A DNA stretch of 64,000 nt, taken from positions 56,893-120,892 of the forward strand of contig CAIJVU010000052.1 in NCBI GenBank assembly GCA_903824185.1. Direction: 5' to 3'. Every line of letters begins with the position of its first letter. Position 1 is the stretch's first letter. Source of the stretch: an uncultured Hyphomicrobiales bacterium (lineage in GTDB: Bacteria > Pseudomonadota > Alphaproteobacteria > Rhizobiales > Beijerinckiaceae). The notes under the pieces were generated by a model. It saw only the letters and a list, made by a program, of their open reading frames with translations. It was not told the origin of the DNA and ran no database searches. This document shows, one piece after another, positions 24,904-33,984 of this stretch. A program made the translations under genes and the position numbers.

Positions 24904-26787
24904 ATGACCCCCGCCAACCCATCATCCGATCATCAGGAGACACTCCCCAGCCAAAGCGTTGGGCGGGACCTGATCGATTTGTGGAACGGAATTGGCGAAA
25001 CCTCGTCCAAACGCCAGTTTTTATTATTCATTGCCAGCGTGGTTGTTGTCATTGCAGCCAACACCTATGGGCAAATTCAACTCAATATCTGGCAAGGAGA
25101 CTTTTACGACGCCATTGGCAAGCGTGATATTCCGGCCTTTGTGCAGCAATTGGAAATATTCGGGCTGATTGTGTCCGGTCTTCTGGTTCTGATCATTGCC
25201 CAGACATGGATCAACGAGCGCATCAAGATTGTGATCCGCGGCATGATCACGCTGCATTTGCTGGCTGAATGGCTGGTGCCAAAGCGTGCTTATCTTTTGC
25301 AGCATGTCCCGGAAATCGGTCATCATCCCGATCAGCGCGTGCATGAAGACTCGCGGCATTTTGCAGAGCTTGCGGCGGATCTTGTCGTAGGCTTGATCCA
25401 ATCAACGTTTCTCATTGTCAGCTTTGTCGGCGTCTTGTGGATTTTGTCCGATAATATGGTGCTGGCCTTCGGCAAAACAGAAATCAATATTCCCGGTTAC
25501 ATGGTTTGGTTTGCCCTTGCCTATTCCCTCGCCGGTTCCTTTCTTACCTATTGGATTGGCCGGCCGCTGATCCATCTCAATGCCGACCGCTATACGCAAG
25601 AAGCCGCTTTGCGGTTTTCACTTGTCAGCATCGATGATAGCGCCCAAAGCATCGCATTGAATAAAAGCGAGCACAGCAAATATGTGGAGGCGGAAAACCT
25701 GTTCGAAAAGGTTCAGCTTTGCAGCCGCAAACTCTCCAATACGTTGGCGCAACTGACCTTTTTCACCTCCGCCTATGGCTGGGGGACCTTTGTCGCCCCT
25801 GTCATTGCCGCCATGCCCGCCTATTTTTCAGGCTCGCTGTCTTTGGGCGGGTTGATGATGGTGGTGGGTGCTTTCGGGCAGGTACAACAAGCCTTGCGCT
25901 GGTTCGTGGATAATTTTCCACGCATCGCCGATTGCCGCGCCACGCTGACCCGCGTCTGCGTTTTGCGCAGCACCCTGTTGGGATTAAACAATCACAAAGA
26001 GCGTCCCCATATCACGATTGCCGAGAGTGACAGCCCGCAAATCAGCCTGTCTCACCTCGAACTTGATTTGCCTGATGGTGATGCCTCGATCAGCATCAAT
26101 CCCTTGACCATTCAACCTGCGGAGCGGGTTTTGCTGGTGGGCAAACCAGGTTCCGGGAAAAGTCATATTTTTCTGGCGATCGCCGGATTATGGACATTGG
26201 GGAAAGGCAAGATCGAACTCCCCAAAAATGCCAAAATTCTTTTTTTGGCAGAGCATCCCTATATCCCCAACGGCACGCTTTATGAGGCCATAAGTCCGCA
26301 GCCCGGTTTTGCAACCTCCAAAACGCGCATCATGGATTTGATGGACGCCTTGGATATCAGCCATTTGAAAAAATTCTTGGACCGCGACGGGCGCTGGGAA
26401 CGCGATCTGCATCTGGATGAACAACAAGCCGTCGCATTCATACGAGTGATGTTACAAAGTCCCGATTGGGTGATTATTGACGAGGCGCTGAGTGCTTTGG
26501 ATGAATATCGCCGCCGCGCACTGCTTGCATTGTTACTCAAGGAATTGCCGAATACAGGATTTATCGGCACCGGACGCCCGAACCAGCAAGACGGTTTCTG
26601 GCAACGCGAAGTGGCGGTGGACCGCTCGCTTCCAAAGGGTGAGGAAGACCTCATAACAAGACCACGCCGCACCATGCCGGAATTTGTGAATTGGGTGACC
26701 AGCAAATTTGTGGGCCGCCCGCCCACACAACTCAAATTAGGATTGGGTGTCAAAACACAATCCGAACCCACGACGATTGATCGATAG
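24904..26787 (+). CDS. ABC transporter with fused membrane and ATPase domains (YddA/SbmA-like)
   Basis: A 627-residue half-transporter. Its N-terminal membrane domain (about residues 1-330, starting near IDLWNGIGETSSKRQFLLFIASVV) resembles the SbmA/BacA and YddA family, with FYDAIGKRDIPAF and the helical WINERIKIVIRG segment. The C-terminal ATPase has a good Walker A (LLVGKPGSGKSHIFLAIAGLW) and Walker B (WVIIDEALSALDE). The ABC signature is degenerate, reading LHLDEQQAVAF where LSGGEQQR is expected. The tail after residue 590 is short and polar. Relatives move peptides, vitamin B12 or unknown solutes. It lies between the FNT gene and pfkB, 28 bases upstream of the latter. Confidence 0.78.
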   Translation: MTPANPSSDHQETLPSQSVGRDLIDLWNGIGETSSKRQFLLFIASVVVVIAANTYGQIQLNIWQGDFYDAIGKRDIPAFVQQLEIFGLIVSGLLVLIIAQTWINERIKIVIRGMITLHLLAEWLVPKRAYLLQHVPEIGHHPDQRVHEDSRHFAELAADLVVGLIQSTFLIVSFVGVLWILSDNMVLAFGKTEINIPGYMVWFALAYSLAGSFLTYWIGRPLIHLNADRYTQEAALRFSLVSIDDSAQSIALNKSEHSKYVEAENLFEKVQLCSRKLSNTLAQLTFFTSAYGWGTFVAPVIAAMPAYFSGSLSLGGLMMVVGAFGQVQQALRWFVDNFPRIADCRATLTRVCVLRSTLLGLNNHKERPHITIAESDSPQISLSHLELDLPDGDASISINPLTIQPAERVLLVGKPGSGKSHIFLAIAGLWTLGKGKIELPKNAKILFLAEHPYIPNGTLYEAISPQPGFATSKTRIMDLMDALDISHLKKFLDRDGRWERDLHLDEQQAVAFIRVMLQSPDWVIIDEALSALDEYRRRALLALLLKELPNTGFIGTGRPNQQDGFWQREVAVDRSLPKGEEDLITRPRRTMPEFVNWVTSKFVGRPPTQLKLGLGVKTQSEPTTIDR

Positions 26788-26815
26788 GCCATAATGAAAA
26801 AGACCTTCAGGACGC

Positions 26816-27748
26816 ATGATGATGAACCCCGTAATCACCTATACACCCAATCCCGCGATTGATGTCTGGGCGCAATGTGAGCGTGTGATCCTGACAGAAA
26901 AAACGCGCATCGAACATGTCCGCACCGATCCCGGCGGCGGCGGCATCAATGTCACGCGTGTGCTCATCGAATTGGGACTTGACTCCCTGCCGATTTATCT
27001 GGCGGGCGGTGCCACCGGCACCTTGTTTCAAACCATGCTTGAGCAAAGGGGGATCAAAGGTCTTTGCATTCCGATTGCAGGGGATACACGCATATCTGAA
27101 GTGGTTTTCGAAACCCAACATGCACACGAATACCGGTTTGTTGCTGACGGGCCGATCGTTACACTAAGCGAGGCCGATCAAGCCCTTGCAACCATCGCCC
27201 AAACGCGCGGCGATTGGCTTGTCGCCAGTGGCAGCCTGCCCCGTGGCTTGCCTGATGATCACTATTTGAGAGTGGCGCAATTAGCCCACAGCAACAATAT
27301 GAAAGTGGCATTGGATTGTTCAGGCGCGGCTTTGAAATCAGCTGGCCTTGAAGGTCAACTTGATTTGCTCAAAATCAGCAAACGTGAATTGAGTGAATTG
27401 GTTGATCAACCGGTTGATGATGTCGATCAGCTCTCAAAAATCGCCATGCAACTGATCAACAGTGGCCGGATCAAACGCTTGCTTGTCAGCATGGGGCCGG
27501 ATGGCGCATGTCTCGCAGACCAAGACGGGATCACCCTCGTGCCTGCACAAAAAATCAACATCAAAAGTACGGTGGGTGCGGGGGATAGTTTCTTGGGTGG
27601 CTTTCTATACGGCTTGGTAACGGGTGCCGACGACAAGCAGGCTTTGGCTATGGCCATTGCTGCGGGATCAGCGGCGTGCCTCAGACCCGGCACACAACTC
27701 GTCAGCAAAGACGAATTCGACGCCTTTCAGCAAGCACCCTCCGCATGA
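26816..27748 (+). CDS. pfkB: 6-phosphofructokinase II-type PfkB kinase
   Basis: A 310-residue PfkB-family hexose-phosphate kinase. It closely follows the pattern of E. coli PfkB: TYTPNPAIDVW, PGGGGINVTRVLIELG, AGGATGTLF, SGSLPRGLP, LLKISKRELSELV, VSMGPDGA and the catalytic STVGAGDSFLGGF. ATGs at 26816, 26819 and 26822 are all possible starts. It should phosphorylate fructose 6-phosphate; 1-phosphofructokinase activity is the main alternative. The stop overlaps the glk start by four bases, so glucose phosphorylation and the committed glycolytic step are co-expressed. This is notable in an alphaproteobacterium. Confidence 0.88.
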   Translation: MMMNPVITYTPNPAIDVWAQCERVILTEKTRIEHVRTDPGGGGINVTRVLIELGLDSLPIYLAGGATGTLFQTMLEQRGIKGLCIPIAGDTRISEVVFETQHAHEYRFVADGPIVTLSEADQALATIAQTRGDWLVASGSLPRGLPDDHYLRVAQLAHSNNMKVALDCSGAALKSAGLEGQLDLLKISKRELSELVDQPVDDVDQLSKIAMQLINSGRIKRLLVSMGPDGACLADQDGITLVPAQKINIKSTVGAGDSFLGGFLYGLVTGADDKQALAMAIAAGSAACLRPGTQLVSKDEFDAFQQAPSA

Positions 27749-28746
27749 CCCAGCATTTTCCTGTTTTAATCGCAGATATCGGCGGAACCTTTACCCGTCT
27801 GGCTTTGTTGAAGACACAAGGCAGTCAGCCGCAACTAATCGCCAAATTCAAAACAGCCGACTACCCGGATCCGCAAACAGCCTTCCTTGCCGTGCTCGAT
27901 CAACAAAAAACAACAAAGCCCAAATCGGCCTTGCTTGCCGTTGCAGCGCCCATCGGCAAACAGCGCGTCCATCTCACCAATGCCGCATGGTGGATTGATC
28001 CCGAAACCATAGGAACGGCCCTTGCCTTGAACAAAGTCGTTTTGATCAACGACTTTCCGCCCATCGCAGCCCTGTTGCCGCAATTAGATACAACAAACCC
28101 TGATCATGTGGCCCGCCTTGGCCCCGACTGCGCAGGCGATGATGGCCCCATGCTGGTGCTTGGACCGGGCACTGGTTTGGGCGCAGCTCTATTACGAACC
28201 CTTCATGGCCATGCCCTGATCGAACCCACGGAAGCGGGACATATCGAATTTGGTGCGAGCAGCGACGAGGAGTTGGCTTTGTGGCCTTTGATCGAGCGCC
28301 ATGACAACCGCCACACAGCTGAATCACTTTTATGCGGTGCAGGCATTACACGCCTTTATGATGCCTTGGCCATGCAACGCGGACAAATCACATCACATCC
28401 CGATGTCGCAAGCATCATCCAAAGCGCTTTGGGTGGAGACACCGCTGCACTCGATTGTTTAAATTTCTATGCCGGTTTATTGGGACGCTTTGCGGGCGAT
28501 TTGGCCCTTGTCTTTGGGGCTACAGGCGGCGTTTACATCGCGGGTGGAATTGCGCCACGCATCTATGCGTTATTGCAACAAAGTGCCTTCAGAACGTCTT
28601 TTGAAAACAAAGCGCCCTTTGCGTCCCTGCTCAAATCAATTCCCACTTTTGTCATCACACGCCCTGATCCCGCTTTATATGGCTTGGCAGAGCTTGCCTC
28701 CTATCCCGACCATTTTTGGCTAAACAGCCAGACATGGCAAAGGTGA
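27745..28746 (+). CDS. glk: Glucokinase
   Basis: 333 residues from the ATG at 27745, which overlaps the pfkB stop (ATGA); the longer open frame lies inside pfkB. It is of the E. coli Glk type, with the phosphate loop LIADIGGTFTRLAL, INDFPPIAALLP, the GPGTGLGAALL segment, the substrate-binding EAGHIEFGA and the late GGVYIAGGIAPR. It makes glucose 6-phosphate in the cytoplasm. Together with the glycosidases next door and zwf-gnd it links glucoside breakdown to central metabolism. It converges on the GH13 gene with only two bases between the stop codons. Confidence 0.93.
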   Translation: MTQHFPVLIADIGGTFTRLALLKTQGSQPQLIAKFKTADYPDPQTAFLAVLDQQKTTKPKSALLAVAAPIGKQRVHLTNAAWWIDPETIGTALALNKVVLINDFPPIAALLPQLDTTNPDHVARLGPDCAGDDGPMLVLGPGTGLGAALLRTLHGHALIEPTEAGHIEFGASSDEELALWPLIERHDNRHTAESLLCGAGITRLYDALAMQRGQITSHPDVASIIQSALGGDTAALDCLNFYAGLLGRFAGDLALVFGATGGVYIAGGIAPRIYALLQQSAFRTSFENKAPFASLLKSIPTFVITRPDPALYGLAELASYPDHFWLNSQTWQR

Positions 28747-28748
28747 CG

Positions 28749-30350
28749 TCACAGCGCTTTGAAAATGCATCCCTCATTGGGGCGCAATGTGACATGGTCT
28801 GAAAAATCAAATGCTTTCTCGGTATGATCGAGATAAGACGACAGGACCAGTTTTGCAGAATAAGGCGGCGGCTCAACCAAGATGGTCTGCCCCGTCAAAT
28901 TCAACAAAATCGCAAAGCGATCTTGTCCTAAAATCCGTTCATAGGACAGGCTATGATCATCCGCATAAAGCGCCGACCATTCCCCTCGTGATAAAGCCGG
29001 CTCCTGTTTTCTGAGTTTAAACAAGGCGCGGGTCATGGCCAGCATGGAGAGGGGATCTTTGTCTTGCGCTGCAACATGTTTCAACGCGGCATCCCCACCC
29101 AAACGCAACCAAGGTGTGTGTGTTGAAAAACCTGCATGCGCACTGTCATCCCAAGGCATAGGTGTCCGCTCCCCGTCGCGCCCCTGCCCTTTGCCCGCTT
29201 TGGCAAAGGGATCTTGGATTTCATCCGCAGAAATTATGGCATTTTCAAGCCCCAGCTCTTCCCCTTGATAAAGCGTCGGCGTGCCGCGTAAGGTCAGCAT
29301 CAACATCATGGCCAAACGCGCTTGCGCTGGCCCCAAACGGCTTGCCACACGCGGTTGATCATGATTGCCCAAGACCCATGTCGGCCATGCCCCTTTTGGC
29401 AAATGCCGTTCATATAATTCAATCAATTTCATAACGCCCCAGGCCTTCCATTCGAGCCACATGAGATTGAAATTAAAGGGCAGATGTACGCCTTCAAGAT
29501 GGGCGCCATAATAAAAGACAAGCTGTTCCACGGGTTGATAGAGTTCACCGATCAGGACACGATCACCGGCATAATGGGCGAGCACCGCGCGCATCTCGGC
29601 AATCACCTCCATCACCTCCGGCCTGTTGGATGAATTGATGGCTTTCAGGCGCAAGAAATCAGGGTCGCTGTCCTTGTAACCTTCATTGACCGGATCATCC
29701 TGAAATGCGGGGTCTTTCATCAAACCGCCGATGACATCGACCCGAAAACCATCCACCCCGCGATCAAGCCAGAAACGCATAACCTGATAAAAGGCATCCC
29801 GCACTGCGGGGTTGCGCCAATTCAGATCAGGCTGTTCGGCCAGAAAAGAATGCATATAATATTGCTGGCTTGCGGGATCAAATTGCCATGCTGGCCCACC
29901 CGACAGACTCCACCAATTATTGGGCACACCGCCATCAGGGGATGGATCATGCCAGATATACCAATCACGTTTGGGCGATTGTCTGGAAGACAGCGCCTCT
30001 TGAAACCATGGATGCTGGTTGGATGTGTGGTTAGGCACCAAGTCAATCAGCAATTTCATGCCACGTTGGTGCAGCCCATCGCGCAAGCGATCAAAATCCG
30101 CAATTGAACCAAAGCGCGGATCAACATCACAATAAGCTGATACATCATAGCCAAAATCAGCCATGGGTGATGGATAAAAGGGCGTGATCCAAAGGGCATC
30201 CACGCCCAAAGCATGGAGATAATCAAGCCGGTTCAGGATACCGGCCAAATCCCCGATCCCGTCTCCATTACTGTCTTGAAACGACCTGATATAGATTTGA
30301 TAAATCGTTGCTGATTGCCACCAAGGACTACTTTTTTGTGTCATGTCCAT
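28749..30350 (-). CDS. GH13 alpha-glucosidase (oligo-1,6-glucosidase type)
   Basis: A 533-residue GH13 enzyme. The start TIYQIYIRSFQDSNGDGIGDLAGI is the family hallmark. The conserved regions follow: LVPNHTS, DGFRVDVI (nucleophile Asp), LIGELYQP (acid/base Glu) and VLGNHDQPR (transition-state Asp). The QPDLNWRNP region and overall length fit alpha-glucosidases that release glucose from malto- or isomalto-oligosaccharides. There is no signal peptide, so it acts in the cytoplasm. The ATG follows GAGGAAAC. It begins six bases after the stop of the GH144-like gene and is probably cotranscribed with it. Confidence 0.9.
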   Translation of the reverse strand: MDMTQKSSPWWQSATIYQIYIRSFQDSNGDGIGDLAGILNRLDYLHALGVDALWITPFYPSPMADFGYDVSAYCDVDPRFGSIADFDRLRDGLHQRGMKLLIDLVPNHTSNQHPWFQEALSSRQSPKRDWYIWHDPSPDGGVPNNWWSLSGGPAWQFDPASQQYYMHSFLAEQPDLNWRNPAVRDAFYQVMRFWLDRGVDGFRVDVIGGLMKDPAFQDDPVNEGYKDSDPDFLRLKAINSSNRPEVMEVIAEMRAVLAHYAGDRVLIGELYQPVEQLVFYYGAHLEGVHLPFNFNLMWLEWKAWGVMKLIELYERHLPKGAWPTWVLGNHDQPRVASRLGPAQARLAMMLMLTLRGTPTLYQGEELGLENAIISADEIQDPFAKAGKGQGRDGERTPMPWDDSAHAGFSTHTPWLRLGGDAALKHVAAQDKDPLSMLAMTRALFKLRKQEPALSRGEWSALYADDHSLSYERILGQDRFAILLNLTGQTILVEPPPYSAKLVLSSYLDHTEKAFDFSDHVTLRPNEGCIFKAL

Positions 30351-30356
30351 GTTTCC

Positions 30357-31604
30357 TCAGCCTGCAATATGGGGGGATCTGAAGCCCAGATTTTTCAATC
30401 CCGTCAAAACCTCGGGGCATGACATCAAGAGCGACCATAAAAGCCCCGACCGGTGATTTTCGATCATCACCACAATGGGCCCCTGATCAATGGCCAATGT
30501 TGTTGGTGCATACCAGTTCCGACTTTCACAAAATGCATCCACAAAACCACGATCAGACCAGATCCGCTCTGGCGGATGACGCCTCAAACCGTGCAATACA
30601 GCCATCGCCTCTTCCGGCACATAGGGCATGGAGGACAAGGCCGCGGTGGGTGAAATCACGCCGAAATCATTATCAGGGGCATGTTGGTTATAGCCGCGAT
30701 CATCATCGCTGGCTGTCATGCCCCAGCAATCAGCGCCATAGCCCTTCCAACCATGCGGATTGGCGATCGCATGGGCCCGCTGGATCAAAGCATGCGCTTT
30801 GTTTTGCTGAAAATAATCCGCATAGCGATCCGTCAAGCCGCGTGGATCCACACCAAGAAATGAGTAATGGGCGAAGCACATCTGCCCGCCATAATCAGGG
30901 CCAAGCAGCAGCTCGATATCGTAAAAGCGCTTTCCATTGCGAAAGGTGGGGCTCCCCACCCAGCATTGGTCATACACTGATTTTTGAATGGGAAAGGTTG
31001 GCGATCCCGCAGCCAGAATATAGGCGATCAGACATTCATCCCATCCGATCACCGGAAAATTCATCACCCAATACTGATCAGGACTCCAATGCCAATAAAG
31101 CGTATCTGTGGTTTGGTGTGTGTACCAGTTCCATTCTACGCCATGCCAAAGCGCTGTGATCTTGTCCCTGAGTGCCGCCTCACGGGGCGCAGCCTTTGAA
31201 AAATAGCGCCTGACTGCCAAGAGCCCTGCGATTAAAAAGGCTGTTTCAACAATGTCGCCGCCATTATCCTTTGAGGTCATGGGGATGGTTTGCCCCGTGA
31301 CGCCATGCAGAAAATGCGGAAAGGCGCCGTGGAAACGATCGGCCTTCTCTAAAAATAGCAAAACTGTTTCCAGTCGCTCAAGCACATCTTGACGCTTGAG
31401 CCATCCCCGCTCGATACCGACCAATAAAGCCATCAGACCAAAGCCCGACCCACCCACGGCCAGCGCATCGGGTCCGAATTGACCTGCGATACTACGATCA
31501 AGCGCCAAGCCGCTCTGCGGATGTGCAAACTCCCAGAAATAGCGCAAAGTTTCTCTTTGTACCCGATCAAGAAGCTGGTTATCGGCAAAGCTTCTGACAG
31601 GCAT
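30357..31604 (-). CDS. GH144-like (putative glucoamylase-fold) glycoside hydrolase
   Basis: About 415 residues from the ATG at 31604, which has AGGGG six bases upstream; an upstream extension of the frame lacks support. It matches the family once named putative glucoamylase, whose studied members are endo-beta-1,2-glucanases (GH144). Typical segments are LRYFWEFAHP, GGDIVETAFLIAGLLA, the ALWHGVEWNWY and LYWHWSPDQYW pair, GWDECLIAY (with the Glu proposed as general acid in the family) and a C-terminal NDFGVISPTAALSSMPY. I see no signal peptide, so it would act in the cytoplasm, which is odd for a polymer-degrading enzyme. It is 102 bases from the divergent GH3 gene, a pairing reported for beta-1,2-glucan use. 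Activity on other glucans cannot be excluded. Confidence 0.75.
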   Translation of the reverse strand: MPVRSFADNQLLDRVQRETLRYFWEFAHPQSGLALDRSIAGQFGPDALAVGGSGFGLMALLVGIERGWLKRQDVLERLETVLLFLEKADRFHGAFPHFLHGVTGQTIPMTSKDNGGDIVETAFLIAGLLAVRRYFSKAAPREAALRDKITALWHGVEWNWYTHQTTDTLYWHWSPDQYWVMNFPVIGWDECLIAYILAAGSPTFPIQKSVYDQCWVGSPTFRNGKRFYDIELLLGPDYGGQMCFAHYSFLGVDPRGLTDRYADYFQQNKAHALIQRAHAIANPHGWKGYGADCWGMTASDDDRGYNQHAPDNDFGVISPTAALSSMPYVPEEAMAVLHGLRRHPPERIWSDRGFVDAFCESRNWYAPTTLAIDQGPIVVMIENHRSGLLWSLLMSCPEVLTGLKNLGFRSPHIAG

Positions 31605-31621
31605 TGTTTTCCCCTTCAGGA

Positions 31622-31641
31622 CTTTCTCTTCCGACAGAAAG
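31622..31641. promoter_or_regulatory. Inverted repeat between divergent glycosidase genes
   Basis: CTTTCT-N8-AGAAAG lies in the 102-base region that must hold both promoters for the GH144-like and GH3 genes. It could be an operator that controls both. A LacI-type regulator would be expected, but none is encoded in the window. Confidence 0.3.
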
Positions 31642-31706
31642 AGGATGACACATCCCCCGCACCTGCGCATACTGCCATGAAAGTAAAATAACAGCAGGGT
31701 ATACCT

Positions 31707-33848
31707 TTGGCCCAAATCTTGACCCCCGAAGCCCAGCTTGCCACGCTTGGGCTGGTTGAAAAGATCGGACAGCTCAACATGCTGTCACCGATGAAGCCCA
31801 CAATGGAGGAAAGCCTTGCGGATATTCTCCCAAGGATCCGGAGGGGCGAGGTTGGCAGCCTGCTCAATATTCATGGACGCGAGGCGTTAGCACCCATCCA
31901 GAAAATTGCGCTGGAGGAAACAAAGTCCGGCATTCCCCTGTTGTTTTGTTTTGATGTCCTGCATGGTTATCGCACCATTGTGCCCAACCCGCTCGGCGAA
32001 ACGGCAGCCTTTGAACCCATATTGTGGGAACGCACCGCGGGCCTTGCCGCGCGCGAAACCTCGCAAGAGGCCATTGCGCTGACTTTTGCCCCGATGCTGG
32101 ATGTCGCACGGGATCCGCGCTGGGGCCGTATGGCGGAATGCGCGGGCGAAGATCCGTTTGTCACCCTCCTCTATGCGCAGGCCAAGGTCAGGGGATTTCA
32201 AGGGCGACAAAAAACCATCTTGGCCAAAGATCAGGTTGTGGCGGCTTGTGCCAAACATTTCGTGGCCTATGGCGCGGTCAGAGCTGGATTGGATTATAGC
32301 TCGGTCGATATTTCAGACCTGCAGTTACATGATGTGTATCTGCCGCCATTCCGCGCCGCCGTTGAGGCCGGTGTGGCGTCAATCATGCCTGCCTTTGTTG
32401 ATTTGGGTGGCATGCCCATGAGTGCCCATGGTCATCTGCTCACTGACATCGCGCGCAAGGAATGGGGCTTTGACGGTGTTTATATCAGCGATTATGCCGC
32501 TGTTGCTGAACTCGTGACCCATGGCATGGCTGCCGATATTCCAGAAGCGGCGGCTTATGCCCTCAATGCAGGCATGGATATTGATATGGTGGCTGATGCC
32601 TTTACACATGGCCTGCCCGAAGCCCTCAATCGCGGATTGGTGAGCATCGAGGATATTGATGCAGCCGTTTTGCGTGTCTTGCGCCTCAAACACAAATTGG
32701 GGCTTTATGAAGATCCCTACCGGCTTGGCGGAAAGCCCGCCGCTCCGCTTGAAATTTCAACACAAGACCGCGCGCTTGCCTATGAAGCCGCACTCAAAGC
32801 GCCGGTCTTGCTCAAAAATGATGTGCACCATTTGCCCCTGCAACACGACGGTGGCCGCATTCTTGTGCTGACGGCCATTGCCCCTGAAGCCGGAACGATG
32901 ATCGGCCCGTGGAATGCGGTGGGCGAGCCGCAAGATGTCACCCTCCTCGCACCCGCTTTGCAAAAGGCCTTGCCCAACCGGCGCATTGATCACCTTGACC
33001 TGCCTTGTCTGGATATCCTGACCGATGATCAGCTTCAAAGCGCCACTGAAGCTGCCAAACAGGCGGATACAATTGTGTTGTGGCTGGGCGAAACGCCCGA
33101 TCTCAGCGGCGAGGCAGGCAGTCGGCTTGAACCCGTCATCCCCGACGGGCAGAGACATTTATACGAGGCACTTCAAGCGCTCGGAAAACCGATCATCCTT
33201 CTTTTGTGTACGGGACGCCCGCTGATTTCGCCGGAGATTTTACGCAGTGCACCGACGGTGCTGGTCACTTGGTTTTTAGGCATCGAGGCAGGGTCCGCCC
33301 TTGCAGCCCTTTTAACCGGACAAGAGGATATCACAGGTCGATTGCCCGTCAGCTGGCCTGAGAAAATAGGACAAATACCGGTTTATTTTGGTGATCGGGC
33401 CTCGGGTCGACCAGCCAATCCGGCTGACCGCTTTACCAGCCGTTATCTCGACGGCCCCGTCACACCGCTCTACCCTTTTGGCTTCGGGCTGTCATACGCG
33501 GATTTCAGCCTGGATAACGTCGAGGTGACGGATACACGGGCCTCTCAGGGCACCATCCATGTCAAAGCCAATCTGCGGAATCAATCAAACCGCAGCGGCA
33601 CCCAGACACTCTTTGTTTTTATCAGAAAAATTGCCTCGGTACCCACACGCCCCAAACTGGAATGTCGCGGATTTGGCAAGGTAACCCTTGGCCCGCATCA
33701 GGCGGGAGACATCACCTTCACGCTGCATCGGCATGATTTTTCCCGGACGGGTCATCCGACTGAACATGCAGTGGCAGGCGATTACGAAATTCTCGTCGGC
33801 CCCAATGCAGATCGGGAGACGTTACAGGCACATCCCATCAAGATTTGA
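31707..33848 (+). CDS. GH3 beta-glucosidase
   Basis: A 713-residue GH3 enzyme that begins at a TTG (31707) with AGGGT seven bases upstream; the family's N-terminus (LVEKIGQLNM) starts about 17 residues in, so no better start is available. Domain order is normal: the catalytic barrel with DPRWGRMAECAGEDP, KHFVAYGA and the nucleophile in GVYISDYAAV; the sandwich domain from about residue 355; and a C-terminal fibronectin-III-like domain with YPFGFGLSYADF. It has no signal peptide. It probably splits short beta-glucosides to glucose in the cytoplasm, working with the divergent GH144-like enzyme and glucokinase. Confidence 0.92.
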   Translation: MAQILTPEAQLATLGLVEKIGQLNMLSPMKPTMEESLADILPRIRRGEVGSLLNIHGREALAPIQKIALEETKSGIPLLFCFDVLHGYRTIVPNPLGETAAFEPILWERTAGLAARETSQEAIALTFAPMLDVARDPRWGRMAECAGEDPFVTLLYAQAKVRGFQGRQKTILAKDQVVAACAKHFVAYGAVRAGLDYSSVDISDLQLHDVYLPPFRAAVEAGVASIMPAFVDLGGMPMSAHGHLLTDIARKEWGFDGVYISDYAAVAELVTHGMAADIPEAAAYALNAGMDIDMVADAFTHGLPEALNRGLVSIEDIDAAVLRVLRLKHKLGLYEDPYRLGGKPAAPLEISTQDRALAYEAALKAPVLLKNDVHHLPLQHDGGRILVLTAIAPEAGTMIGPWNAVGEPQDVTLLAPALQKALPNRRIDHLDLPCLDILTDDQLQSATEAAKQADTIVLWLGETPDLSGEAGSRLEPVIPDGQRHLYEALQALGKPIILLLCTGRPLISPEILRSAPTVLVTWFLGIEAGSALAALLTGQEDITGRLPVSWPEKIGQIPVYFGDRASGRPANPADRFTSRYLDGPVTPLYPFGFGLSYADFSLDNVEVTDTRASQGTIHVKANLRNQSNRSGTQTLFVFIRKIASVPTRPKLECRGFGKVTLGPHQAGDITFTLHRHDFSRTGHPTEHAVAGDYEILVGPNADRETLQAHPIKI

Positions 33849-33984
33849 CCGCTCTGCGAACGATTGTGCAGCGCAAGACAGAATATTGAAAGAAAGCCTT
33901 GCTTTCTGCTGGCACTGGGCGGTGAAAATGCGTAACACCATGAAAAATCCCCTGTGACTATTCGTCCAACACATAGAGCATAAC

